The notes below the pieces were generated by a model, which saw only the letters and a list, made by a program, of their open reading frames with translations, did no database searches and was not told where the DNA came from. Positions 1-6,154 of a DNA stretch of 7,585 nt are shown here, in pieces. Each line of letters starts with the position of its first letter. The stretch's first letter is position 1. Made by a program: the position numbers and the translations under genes. The DNA comes from JACCXJ01 sp052387115. Lineage in GTDB: Bacteria; Pseudomonadota; Gammaproteobacteria; JACCXJ01. The DNA is taken from positions 1 through 7,585 of the forward strand of contig JBQTJM010000372.1 in NCBI GenBank assembly GCA_052387115.1, in the 5' to 3' direction.

Positions 1-115
1 TTGGTCAACCATATCATCGCATATCGCGCACCCCCGGCGCCCCGCTTGGCTCCTCTTCGCCACCACCCAACCTTCCCTAGCTAGGCCAGGCGGTCGGCAT
101 GATGTGTAAAGCAGA

Positions 116-329
116 ATGACCAGTCCCCTCGAAGATTGAGTACCAGGCAGCCAAGCGTGAGGCGGCTCGCTTGGGGATCTCATTAGCGGAGCTGCTGCGC
201 CGCTCACTGCGGGCCATCATCTCGGTCGACGAATCCAAGCCCTGGATGCAGTATGCGGGGATGGTCGAGTCTGGCGATCCCGCGGCTTCCCAGCATATCG
301 ACGACGTGGTTTATGGCCACAAGGCCTGA
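116..329 (+). pseudogene. VapB-like ribbon-helix-helix antitoxin, frameshifted near its start
   Basis: The frame ending in TGA at 327-329 encodes a basic, helical antitoxin-like protein: KIEYQAAKREAARLGISLAE, then LLRRSLRAIIS, and a tail ending VVYGHKA. The pattern of a short arm followed by two amphipathic helices with LGISLAELLRRSL resembles ribbon-helix-helix VapB antitoxins, which bind the operon promoter and mask the toxin. That frame has a TGA at 117-119 and no ATG, GTG or TTG before the helix. An ATG at 116 opens MTSPLED in another frame and hits TGA at 137-139. A single extra base around 131 would join MTSPL to KIEYQ, so a 1-nt insertion or 2-nt deletion probably inactivated it. Its stop overlaps the start of the next gene (ATG at 313), the usual VapBC coupling. 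Function is known from the family; inactivation is inferred. Confidence 0.6.
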
Positions 330-540
330 GGCCTATGTCGATACCTCGGCCTTGATTGCGTTCGTCGATCGATCCGATACCTACCATCCCCTATTCCGGC
401 TCCTGTTTTCGGACCCTCCCGGCTTGGTCACGACAACCCTCGTCGCTACGGAAGGCCATGGTTGGTTTCTCACCGGTAGCCTGGAAGCCGCGCCCGGCGA
501 ATCGATGCTGTCGGACAGCGATTTCGAAGCAACGCATTGA
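313..540 (+). pseudogene. VapC-like PIN-domain toxin, C-terminally truncated
   Basis: Starting at ATG 313, which overlaps the antitoxin stop, the product begins MATRPEAYVDTSALIAFVDR and continues to TTTLVATEGHGWF. This is the N-terminal half of a PIN domain: the first metal-binding Asp (D10 in YVDTSAL) and the conserved Glu (E47 in ATEGHGW) are present. VapC toxins are Mg-dependent endoribonucleases that cut tRNA, rRNA or mRNA and usually have about 130 residues. This one stops at 75, and homology appears to end near residue 53. The later Asp residues of the active site are missing, so it should be inactive. The last 22 residues look like unrelated sequence joined by a deletion. A longer start is possible at 253, but 313 gives the expected coupling to the antitoxin. 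Confidence 0.65.
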
Positions 541-640
541 GCATGCTCTGGACACCCACGTCTGGATCTGGTGACTGATGGGTCAGCCGGAGTTACCGCT
601 TGGACAGCGCGAAAGCGTGATCGCGATCTCGAGTTGCAGC
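541..640 (+). pseudogene. 5' stub of a second VapC-like PIN toxin, with in-frame stop
   Basis: From 548 one frame reads LDTHVWIW, TGA at 572-574, then LMGQPELPLGQRESVIAIS. LDTHVWIW with a following GQPEL is the characteristic beginning of a different PIN/VapC subfamily (LLDTHVWLWW...), so the TGA most likely replaces a Trp codon (TGG). The start is also damaged: a TTG or ATG at 538-545 is one base out of frame with LDTHVW. Recognisable similarity ends around 638, just before the convergent mscL stop at 653. The first active-site Asp is present; everything after about 30 residues is gone. This is a relic, not a gene. The identification rests on a short but distinctive motif. Confidence 0.5.
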
Positions 641-652
641 CGCGCTCGCCCC

Positions 653-1057
653 TCAGCGAGCGCTCTTCAGGATATCCCTGATTTCCGTAAGGAGCTTCTC
701 CTCTTCGGTCGGCTCGGGCGCGGCGGCGGGGGGCGGCGGCGCCTGCCTCTTGAGCTTGTTCAACGCCTTGATCATCATAAATATCGCCAGTGCGATGATG
801 GTAAAATCAAACACCGTCTGGAGGAACTCACCATAGCCCACGAGAACCGCGGGCTGTTCCCCTTCTGCCGCTTTCAAGGTGAAGGCAAGATCTCTGAAAT
901 TCACGCCTCCGATGAGCAGGCCTATGGGCGGCATGATCACTTTGTCGACCAAGACCGAAATGATCTTCCCAAAGGCCGCCCCGATGATGATTCCGACCGC
1001 CATGTCGACTACGTTCCCCTTCATCGCAAATTCTTTGAATTCTGAAACGAAGCTCAT
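653..1057 (-). CDS. mscL: Large-conductance mechanosensitive channel MscL
   Basis: MscL is a homopentameric inner-membrane channel that opens a large non-selective pore when membrane tension rises, releasing solutes during hypo-osmotic shock. The 134-residue product shows the whole family plan: an amphipathic N-terminal helix (MSFVSEFKEFAMKGNVVDMA), a first membrane helix with the pore-lining VGIIIGAAFGKIISVLV, a periplasmic loop (about residues 48-72), a second membrane helix (TVFDFTIIALAIFMMIKAL), a proline-rich linker and a charged C-terminal bundle helix (TEEEKLLTEIRDILK). Length is normal for the family. The frame is open to 1120, but ATG 1057 is the right start: it begins the conserved N-terminus and has GGAGGG at 1065-1070, 7 nt upstream. 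It lies 89 nt downstream of the 2H phosphoesterase gene on the same strand. A functional link to that operon is not implied. Confidence 0.96.
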   Translation of the reverse strand: MSFVSEFKEFAMKGNVVDMAVGIIIGAAFGKIISVLVDKVIMPPIGLLIGGVNFRDLAFTLKAAEGEQPAVLVGYGEFLQTVFDFTIIALAIFMMIKALNKLKRQAPPPPAAAPEPTEEEKLLTEIRDILKSAR

Positions 1058-1146
1058 ATGCGCGCCCTCCGCTTGGACCGAGGATTGATGCATCGCCGAG
1101 ATCTCATCGCGTACCGTCAATTGTTGTCCCTTAACCTTCCTTTGCT

Positions 1147-1689
1147 TTATATTGAGAACCCTCGCGTTTTCATGACACGCACCCCCCGACGCAACGGATC
1201 GCTCGAATATTGAAGAATCGCCCAGGCCACGAACGTAGCCGAGACCTTCAGTCTTTCCTCTACTACGCTCGGTGAGGGCACGTGGATCCGTTCATTCTCC
1301 CAATCCAGGGTCATGTGCGGCCTGTAGTTGACGCCCTCGAACGCGCCAACGCGGCCGGTGACCGGTGCACAGTCCGACTCGGAGAGCGCACCCCAACACG
1401 CTCGATGAAGCCCAATTATCCTATCGAAACCTTCATTGCCAGGCCGACACTCGATCCATCGAATTCTATTCTCTATATAGAATGGACCATCTAGCACTGC
1501 TCGAAACGGTTCGGATGGAAACACGCCACGAACCACCTCTTCAAGTCGTTCCACCGACGCATCCACGGCGAGGTCAAAGCGCGTTTTGATTGTGACATGA
1601 ACCGGAAAGTTTCTGGCCAACCCTCGTCGATTGACAGCAACCCAATCGCTGACTGCTTCGTCTGGAAAAATCGCAATCGCGTAGCTCAT
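1147..1689 (-). CDS. 2H phosphoesterase superfamily protein (2'-5' RNA ligase-like)
   Basis: This 180-residue protein has the two HxT signatures of the 2H phosphoesterase fold: HVT at residues 31-33 (NFPVHVTIKTRF) and HMT at 125-127 (NYRPHMTLDW), about 94 residues apart as expected for the duplicated lobes. Family members (LigT/ThpR, CPDases, YjcG-like, AKAP7-like) cleave or form 2'-5' and cyclic 2',3' phosphodiesters on RNA ends or small nucleotides; the actual substrate here is unknown. The protein is soluble with no signal peptide. ATG 1689 was preferred over GTG 1695 because GAGG at 1695-1698 lies 5 nt before it. The start is only 7 nt after the stop of the nucleotidyltransferase gene, whose last codons overlap this ribosome binding site, so the two are almost certainly translated from one mRNA. 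Superfamily assignment is firm; the reaction is not established. Confidence 0.85.
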   Translation of the reverse strand: MSYAIAIFPDEAVSDWVAVNRRGLARNFPVHVTIKTRFDLAVDASVERLEEVVRGVFPSEPFRAVLDGPFYIENRIRWIECRPGNEGFDRIIGLHRACWGALSESDCAPVTGRVGAFEGVNYRPHMTLDWENERIHVPSPSVVEERLKVSATFVAWAILQYSSDPLRRGVRVMKTRGFSI

Positions 1690-1696
1690 CGCCACC

Positions 1697-2737
1697 TCAC
1701 ATCAGAAGGTATTCGTAGAACCGATCACTCCAGAGGCCACGCCGATCAAGGAAAAACCTGCATAATTCAGACGCAAGCGCATCTGAATTCGCCTTAAGTA
1801 CAGCGAAGTCGCGTGACTGATATCGGTCCTTGTATTGGAGGCGAGTTCGCGCCTCGGGATCGTTCATGAAGCCTAGAAAGACGTCATAGCTTCCGGCCAC
1901 CTTATAAAAACCCGTATCTCCAACTTCTAGGTAAGCGCGATGAAGTCTCTGGAGTGGCGTTAGTCTGATAAACTCGCACAGTCGTTCGTTCTTGTCCTTC
2001 TCTCTATAGGTGCTAAGAACACCCAGCATCGCGACGAGGCTCGCATACATGACTAGGCGGCTATGTCGGAGCTTAATGTTGCGAATAGGCCATTTCTCCA
2101 CCTCAGTTAGCTTCGTATGTTGGTAGTTTACGCAGATCGTCCGGAAATAACGGATCACGTCATTCAACAAAAAGACGTAATTCTTTCGCGGATCTTCTTC
2201 GACATCGCCACCATAGAGCCTAACAAGGCGTTCCACTACGTCGCCATGCACCGCCGGGCCAAATATGGGGCGTGACTCCAATAGAAGGAGCAAGCGTCTC
2301 GACATGCTATTGTAGTCGTCCTTAACACCCCCGATTTCATTTCCGAGACTCGAGGCATCGTAGGCGCCACCGCTGAACACGCCTCTTGCGTTAGGCGGTG
2401 GGATGCTGAGATCGGCGAGAACCGTACTAAGCACGCCACTCGCGTCGTTAGTGCTTGCCGGTTGTTCTGACGTCGTAAGAACAAGGTTGTCGAGATCCGA
2501 CTGTGGACTAGCATCTAGTCTTGCATAAGATCCGAATACCACTACAGATGTGTGCTCATACTGCTTTGAGTCCAGTTGCGATGTAAGCGCCGTCGTCAGC
2601 TTGTCGACCATAGATGTTGAGTGGGCATGGTTGCCTTGAATTGCAGTGTACCGACTGAGCACATCAGCTTGATATGCAGTGTCGTATGCTGGCTCCTTAT
2701 GCGCTCGCGTGAGCAAGTTGGTGTTTATGAACGGCAT
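1697..2737 (-). CDS. Predicted nucleotidyltransferase (GS...DxD, pol-beta fold) with helical C-terminal domain
   Basis: The 346-residue protein carries a pol-beta-type nucleotidyltransferase core. VVVFGSYARLDASPQSDLDN contains the G69-S70 helix turn and the metal-binding pair D81 and D83. Such enzymes transfer a nucleotide from NTP to a protein, RNA, small molecule or another nucleotide. A helical segment follows (SMSRRLLLLLESRPIFG, about residues 145-161), resembling regions of GlnD/DUF294-type transferases. The C-terminal half is probably all-helical and includes KWPIRNIKLRHSRLVMYASL. I could not place the third catalytic carboxylate. The reading frame opens at 2803, but ATG 2737 is preferred: GGGAG at 2744-2748 precedes it and it starts 13 nt after the phosphatase stop. 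There is no membrane segment. GC content is lower in sampled stretches (near 50%) than in the adjacent IS, suggesting separate ancestry. The substrate is unknown. Confidence 0.8.
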   Translation of the reverse strand: MPFINTNLLTRAHKEPAYDTAYQADVLSRYTAIQGNHAHSTSMVDKLTTALTSQLDSKQYEHTSVVVFGSYARLDASPQSDLDNLVLTTSEQPASTNDASGVLSTVLADLSIPPPNARGVFSGGAYDASSLGNEIGGVKDDYNSMSRRLLLLLESRPIFGPAVHGDVVERLVRLYGGDVEEDPRKNYVFLLNDVIRYFRTICVNYQHTKLTEVEKWPIRNIKLRHSRLVMYASLVAMLGVLSTYREKDKNERLCEFIRLTPLQRLHRAYLEVGDTGFYKVAGSYDVFLGFMNDPEARTRLQYKDRYQSRDFAVLKANSDALASELCRFFLDRRGLWSDRFYEYLLM

Positions 2738-2750
2738 GCCTGTCTCCCGC

Positions 2751-3482
2751 TCACTTAGACAACCAAAGTGGCGCGATGTGCAACTCATCGAACCCGCAAA
2801 CAAGAACCTGGGTATTCAAGTAGCTTTGCCGAAAGAGAGCTCTAGGATCTTTAGCTACACCTAGGAACGTCCCTATGATTCGCATAACGCCGGTATGCGT
2901 GAATACCGCAATTGTCGTATTCCTTTCCCGACCGCGACACAGCTTAGCGGCATCTAAAATAAACGAAGCGACCCGACGCGCGGCATCCCGGTAAGATTCG
3001 CCTTTTGCTGGGCGAAAATCGATGTCTCCTGATTCAAACGCTACCAAGTATTGCCTCACCGTCCCTTGTATCACCCCAAGATTTACTTCGCGAAGACGAG
3101 AATCAAGTCTTATGTTTACCGGCAGCTGCGTTTCATTTACGAATATCTTGGCTGTGCGCAGCGCCCGATCCAGGTCACTTGAAAAGACAACGTCAATGTG
3201 TGTTTCTGAAAGCCGGGTAGCTAGCGTTCTAGCCTGCTCAATGCCCTTCGGCGACAATTTCGTGTTATGAGTGCCGGAAACCTTGTTTTGGATATTATAC
3301 CGAGTGAGTCCGTGCCGTACAAAAAGAAGCCTTGAACCCCTGAGACGATCGCGCCACTCCTGATTCATCTCGCGCCGCAAGTGGTCCCACGTGTAAATGG
3401 GTGGATCTTGAAGGCTATTCGAACTATCTATCTCGGGATAGCCATTGCCACTTAGCCGTTCGGACAACCGAACACCAGCCAT
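2751..3482 (-). CDS. Histidine phosphatase superfamily protein (phosphoglycerate mutase/CobC-like)
   Basis: The 243-residue product has all key residues of branch-1 histidine phosphatases: RHG at 56-58 (LLFVRHGLTRYN; H57 forms the phosphohistidine), SSDLDRALRTA with R106, the acid in LREVNLG (E132), and the second catalytic His in FTHTGVMRI (H196). The order and spacing match CobC/PhoE/GpmB-type monophosphatases rather than phytases. The family dephosphorylates small phosphorylated metabolites, nucleotides or proteins; the substrate here is unknown. An N-terminal extension of about 50 residues, rich in polar and charged positions (DPPIYTWDHLRREMNQEWRD), precedes the core and is unusual for the small phosphatases. 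ATG 3482 follows GGAG with a spacing of about 7 nt. It is the first gene of the three-gene operon. The nearest weak -10-like box upstream is TAGAAT (reverse strand, about 3530), without a convincing -35. Confidence 0.88.
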   Translation of the reverse strand: MAGVRLSERLSGNGYPEIDSSNSLQDPPIYTWDHLRREMNQEWRDRLRGSRLLFVRHGLTRYNIQNKVSGTHNTKLSPKGIEQARTLATRLSETHIDVVFSSDLDRALRTAKIFVNETQLPVNIRLDSRLREVNLGVIQGTVRQYLVAFESGDIDFRPAKGESYRDAARRVASFILDAAKLCRGRERNTTIAVFTHTGVMRIIGTFLGVAKDPRALFRQSYLNTQVLVCGFDELHIAPLWLSK

Positions 3483-3555
3483 TTGCGTTCTCCAGTTGAG
3501 TTCAGGCGCTCGAGTGAAAAATCATTCTAAACTTCCGCCTTGCCGGACCGCGCCA

Positions 3556-3559
3556 CTAG
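3556..3559. repeat. CTAG, left copy of probable target-site duplication
   Basis: CTAG lies immediately outside the left terminal inverted repeat, and the same four bases lie immediately outside the right one at 5664-5667. Because CTAG is its own reverse complement it could also be counted as part of the inverted repeat. A 4-bp duplication is common for DDE elements, and the stop codon of the neighbouring gene P1 uses the right copy. Confidence 0.65.
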
Positions 3560-3575
3560 CCTGGATTTCCACGGA
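3560..3575. repeat. Left terminal inverted repeat of the IS
   Basis: CCTGGATTTCCACGGA pairs with the right end at 5648-5663 with one mismatch. The similarity continues imperfectly inward through GGGTTT/GGGTAATT to a shared GCCTAAC block, a likely second transposase contact. Confidence 0.88.
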
Positions 3576-3854
3576 CAAGGGTTTGCCTAACGTTTCCCGG
3601 GGGTCGCCGAGACGCGCGGACGCTCGCTTGGGCCGATGAACCGTGTACGGAGCGTCTGCCGTGGCGGCGTGGCACCGTTTGACGTTAGCTGATATAGTGC
3701 GCGCTCGTTGGTCAAGACTTCTCCGTCTCTTAGCGACTGCTCCGTCTTCCTCCTCGTAGCCCGAACCGCTGAGGCTGCGGGAAATCTCGTGTTTCTCCTG
3801 TATCCCGAACACAAACCCTTGTGGTGCACGGATACGCTTGACACCGCATCTTGT

Positions 3855-5609
3855 ATGTGGCACGGTAGCATCGTGCCTATAGGAGAACCAAAAGACCTAA
3901 CACAGTGTCGGCGCTTCTTCCTCGAGCCCCTGCACCCCAAGCATCGCCAGTACGAGGCGCTGCGCCGCTACTTCGTCGAGGAGCGCCCCTCCCAGGAGGT
4001 CGCCGCCGCGTTCGGCTACACCGAGGGCTCGTTCCGCGTGCTCTGCCATCAGTTTCGCCGCGACCCGACGCCGGCTTTCTTCCTCACCCCTCACCCCGGC
4101 CCTCGCAGCCAACCCAAGAAATCGGCCGCCCGCGCCCTCATCGAGCAACTGCGCAAGCAGAACCATTCGGTCTACGAGATCGCGCAGGCGCTCCAAGAAC
4201 GCGGCACGCCGCTCAGCGCCACCGCGGTAGGGGAAGTGTTGCGCGAACTCGGCTTTGCGCCGCTCCCCCGCCGGCTCGATGAGGAGCGCCCCGAGGTCCC
4301 CCGGCCCACCGTGGAGCCGGTAGCCGATGCACGGGCCTTCTCGCTTACCCCCCGGCGTTTTCCCACCTGCTGCGGGGGGCTGTTCCTGTTCCTCGCCGAT
4401 CTCGTGCACTTCGATCTCGATCAGATCGCACAGGCCATCCGCTTGCCCGGCTCGAAGATGATCCCCGCAGGCCACGCCTTGCGCGCGTGCCTGGCGCTCA
4501 AGCTCTGGGCCATCGAACGCAAGAGCCACGTCATGGCACTGGTCGCCGACGCGGGGCTGGGGTTATTCTGCGGACTCCATTGCCCCCCGAAGAAGAGCTA
4601 CCTCTCCGAATATGCCTCGCGCATCGCGCCCACCATGACCGCCGAGCTGCTGGTCGCTTGGCACACCCGGCTTTGCGGTGACGACGCGCTCTTCCCCGCT
4701 CAGTCTTTCGACCTCGACTTCCACGCCGTGCCCTACCACGGGGAAGATCCGATCATCGAGCGTCACTACGTCTCGAAGCGCAGCCGCCGCCAGCGCAGTG
4801 TCCTCGTCCTCCTCGCCCATGACCCCGACGCGCGCGCCTTCTGCTATGCCGACGCCGATCTGCGCAAGGGCGAAGAGCCCGAGGCCATCTTTCGCTTCCT
4901 CGACTTCTGGAAGAAGACCCATGGGCACTGGCCCGCGCACCTGGTGTTCGACTCGCGCCTCACCACCTACGCCGGTCTCGCCCGCCTCGACGATCTGGGC
5001 GTGCGCTTCATCACCCTGCGGAGACGCTCGCCCAAGATCCTCGATGAAATCCGCCAACTCCCTCCCTCCGCCTGGCGCCGCGTGACCCTCGACGTCTCGG
5101 CCCGCAAGTACCGCACCCCCCGGGTATGGGAAAAGACGGTGCAACTCCTCGGACACCCCTTCCGCCAGATCTACGTCCTGGATCTCGGCCACGAGGATCC
5201 CACGGTGCTTCTGACCAACGAACAACGCACGCCGGCAAAGCTCTTGAGCCGCTATGCCCAACGCATGCTCATCGAGAACGCCATCTCCGACGCGGTGCGC
5301 TTCTTCCACATGGATGCGCTCTCCTCGGCGGTGGGGCTGAAAGTCGACTTCGACATGGCGCTGCTCGTCATCGCCAGTGGTCTCTATCGCCGCCTCGCCC
5401 ACCGCATGCGCGGCTACGCCGACTCTCAAGCGCGACAGATCTTTCGTGACCTCGTCGACATGCCGGCCGACGTGAACATCACCGAGCACGAGATCGAGGT
5501 TCGTTTCCATCGCCGCGCCCACTTACCGATCGTGCTCGCTTCCGGTCTACTCAACCAACCCGTCGCAGTTCCGTGGTGGAACGGGATACCTCTACGCCTC
5601 ACCGCTTGA
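3855..5609 (+). CDS. DDE transposase with two N-terminal helix-turn-helix segments
   Basis: This gene catalyses movement of the surrounding IS. From ATG 3855 the protein has 584 residues. The N-terminal region has two helix-turn-helix-like segments, roughly QYEALRRYFVEERPSQEVAA and ALIEQLRKQNHSVYEIAQAL, expected to bind the terminal repeats. The catalytic part offers a plausible DDE triad: D288 in FDLDFHAVPYH, D366 in HLVFDSRLTTY and E474 in YAQRMLIENAI, the last fitting the Y-(2)-R-(3)-E signature of IS4-like enzymes. The start is uncertain. The frame stays open upstream to TTG 3708, but GC-rich, protein-like codon use begins only near 3900. The sole good ribosome binding site, AGGAGA at 3881-3886, is followed by no in-frame ATG: CTA at 3897-3899 sits where a start would be. 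ATG 3855 is a compromise. At 584 residues it is longer than most IS4 transposases. Confidence 0.85.
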   Translation: MWHGSIVPIGEPKDLTQCRRFFLEPLHPKHRQYEALRRYFVEERPSQEVAAAFGYTEGSFRVLCHQFRRDPTPAFFLTPHPGPRSQPKKSAARALIEQLRKQNHSVYEIAQALQERGTPLSATAVGEVLRELGFAPLPRRLDEERPEVPRPTVEPVADARAFSLTPRRFPTCCGGLFLFLADLVHFDLDQIAQAIRLPGSKMIPAGHALRACLALKLWAIERKSHVMALVADAGLGLFCGLHCPPKKSYLSEYASRIAPTMTAELLVAWHTRLCGDDALFPAQSFDLDFHAVPYHGEDPIIERHYVSKRSRRQRSVLVLLAHDPDARAFCYADADLRKGEEPEAIFRFLDFWKKTHGHWPAHLVFDSRLTTYAGLARLDDLGVRFITLRRRSPKILDEIRQLPPSAWRRVTLDVSARKYRTPRVWEKTVQLLGHPFRQIYVLDLGHEDPTVLLTNEQRTPAKLLSRYAQRMLIENAISDAVRFFHMDALSSAVGLKVDFDMALLVIASGLYRRLAHRMRGYADSQARQIFRDLVDMPADVNITEHEIEVRFHRRAHLPIVLASGLLNQPVAVPWWNGIPLRLTA

Positions 5610-5647
5610 TCAACGGGCACACCTCACCAATGTTAGGCCAATTACCC

Positions 5648-5663
5648 TCCGTGGAAATTCAGG
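5648..5663. repeat. Right terminal inverted repeat of the IS
   Basis: TCCGTGGAAATTCAGG is the reverse complement of the left end with one mismatch. It lies 39 nt beyond the transposase stop. Confidence 0.88.
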
Positions 5664-5667
5664 CTAG
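5664..5667. repeat. CTAG, right copy of probable target-site duplication
   Basis: It matches the CTAG at 3556-3559 outside the other end of the IS. On the minus strand its first three bases are the TAG stop codon of the small gene P1, so insertion regenerated the stop and left the coding sequence intact. Confidence 0.65.
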
Positions 5668-5933
5668 TCGTCGAATCGCTCGGCGTGATACTCCCGCGCA
5701 GCGATCTCGCCGAGGTAGTCCTTGGCGGTATCCGCGGTCATGAAAACCCCGGCTGCGTCCTCGGAGTCCGGGTTCTGGGCAAACTCAGCGTAGCTCATCT
5801 GATCCAGCATGTGCTGGAGTTCGCTCTCCGACGCCGTACCGCACTGCTCATGGACCCATGCGGGGTGAGCGATGCACACGTCACGGCTGAGGTCTGCGAC
5901 CTCGCCCGTCTCACGGTTACGAATCTTTAACAT
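5664..5933 (-). CDS. Small acidic protein of unknown function (P1), paralogue of P2
   Basis: I do not recognise this 89-residue protein. It begins MLKIRNRETGEVADLSRDV and has a central WVHEQCG element followed by an acidic NPDSED stretch. There is no signal peptide or membrane segment. About 54 of its first 74 residues match the next small gene upstream (P2), with identical blocks such as TGEV, DLSRDV, QCGT, ELQHML and NPDSED, so both copies look maintained as proteins. ATG 5933 follows GGAG by about 6 nt and lies 12 nt after the stop of X1, so X1 and P1 should be co-transcribed. The IS abuts its stop codon precisely. A regulatory or inhibitor role would be a guess; the conserved Cys, Trp and His could bind a metal or a partner. 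Confidence 0.7.
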   Translation of the reverse strand: MLKIRNRETGEVADLSRDVCIAHPAWVHEQCGTASESELQHMLDQMSYAEFAQNPDSEDAAGVFMTADTAKDYLGEIAAREYHAERFDD

Positions 5934-6053
5934 GTTATCTCCGATTTACTTACGATATCGAATCAACGTCTTCATGGTCTTCCCGCCCGGCTCGCTGGGC
6001 TGGACACAGAACCCCTTGGTCTTGATCACGGATCGGACGGCGGTGAGGTTCAC
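5712..6053 (-). repeat. Copy 1 of a diverged direct repeat (X1 3' end plus P1)
   Basis: This stretch aligns in the same orientation with 6328-6706. Shared blocks include tacgatatcga, tcaacgtcttc, ggtgaggttcac, gagtccgggtt, gtaccgcactg and cacgtcacggctgaggtct. The two copies encode related X and P proteins and differ mainly in the X-P spacer, which is 26 nt longer in copy 2. This indicates an old tandem gene duplication. Confidence 0.75.
5946..6053 (-). CDS. Small ORF X1, homologous to the C-terminus of X2
   Basis: From GTG 6053 this encodes 35 residues starting VNLTAVRSVIK and ending GGKTMKTLIRYRK. About 18 positions match the C-terminus of X2, including VNLT, GKT, KTL and RYR, so the reading frame is very likely real. 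The family is not recognised; the basic end suggests nucleic acid or partner contact, without proof. GAGG lies about 7 nt before the GTG, and the GTG overlaps the TGA of the preceding tiny frame (GTGA), so coupled translation is possible. Alternatively X1 is the C-terminal piece of a longer protein split by a frameshift, because X2 continues upstream in frame through this point. P1 starts 12 nt downstream. Confidence 0.5.
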   Translation of the reverse strand: MNLTAVRSVIKTKGFCVQPSEPGGKTMKTLIRYRK

Positions 6054-6154
6054 AGCCCGGCCTCGACGTGACGCTCGTAAGCGCAGCCGTATACCGAGGA
6101 CCGCTCCTGTAGCGTCGTAAGCAATTCCTTGCGCAGGTGTTGCGGAGCGCGCAT
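6050..6154 (-). CDS. Tiny ORF upstream of X1 (34 residues), possibly the N-part of a broken X1
   Basis: The frame reads MRAPQHLRKELL, then TTLQERSSVYGCAYERHVEAGL. Its ATG overlaps the stop of the previous tiny frame (TGATG) and its TGA overlaps the GTG of X1 (GTGA). It has no good ribosome binding site of its own. The end YERHVEAG aligns loosely with YKECVAGMVG just before VNLT in X2, and the DNA there is 4 nt shorter than in X2. The simplest reading is that a deletion split an X gene into this piece and X1. Genuine translational coupling of two small proteins is the alternative. Confidence 0.35.
   Translation of the reverse strand: MRAPQHLRKELLTTLQERSSVYGCAYERHVEAGL

Larger units (their letters stand above)
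3560..5663 (+). mobile_element. Complete insertion sequence, about 2.1 kb, IS4-superfamily-like DDE element
   Basis: The element is bounded by imperfect inverted repeats: CCTGGATTTCCACGGA at the left (3560-3575) and, read inward from the right end, CCTGAATTTCCACGGA (5648-5663), 15 of 16 matching. A second inner block, GCCTAAC, recurs at 3585-3591 and, inverted, at 5632-5638. CTAG flanks both ends. One long transposase gene occupies most of the interior and is undamaged apart from an uncertain start, so the element may still be active. The interior is much richer in GC than the operon to its left. Bases 3576-3854 hold no convincing gene and probably serve as the leader. The family name is uncertain: the transposase Y-(2)-R-(3)-E motif suggests the IS4 superfamily, but the protein is unusually long. 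Confidence 0.88.

Noticed and set aside
617..634. gatcgcgatc palindrome near the mscL 3' end as a terminator
   Set aside because: The stem is short and no T-run follows on either strand.
578..1045. Plus-strand open frame of 155 codons opposite mscL
   Set aside because: It is antisense to an unmistakable mscL. Only its first 20 or so codons carry signal, and these belong to the PIN toxin remnant.
1697..2737. The nucleotidyltransferase as the MNT antitoxin of a HEPN-MNT pair, or as a CBASS cyclase
   Set aside because: MNT antitoxins are much shorter and no HEPN partner is adjacent; no CBASS effector, ubiquitin-like or HORMA/TRIP13 gene is present.
3679..3698. TTGACG followed by TATAGT upstream of the transposase, resembling a sigma-70 promoter
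   Set aside because: The spacer is only 8 nt, far from the usual 16-18, so it cannot act as a standard promoter.
4563..5522. Long minus-strand open frame of 319 codons inside the IS
   Set aside because: It is a shadow of the GC-rich transposase gene, with low-complexity Gly/Val/Glu-rich translation and no family resemblance; the same holds for 3897-4529 on the minus strand.
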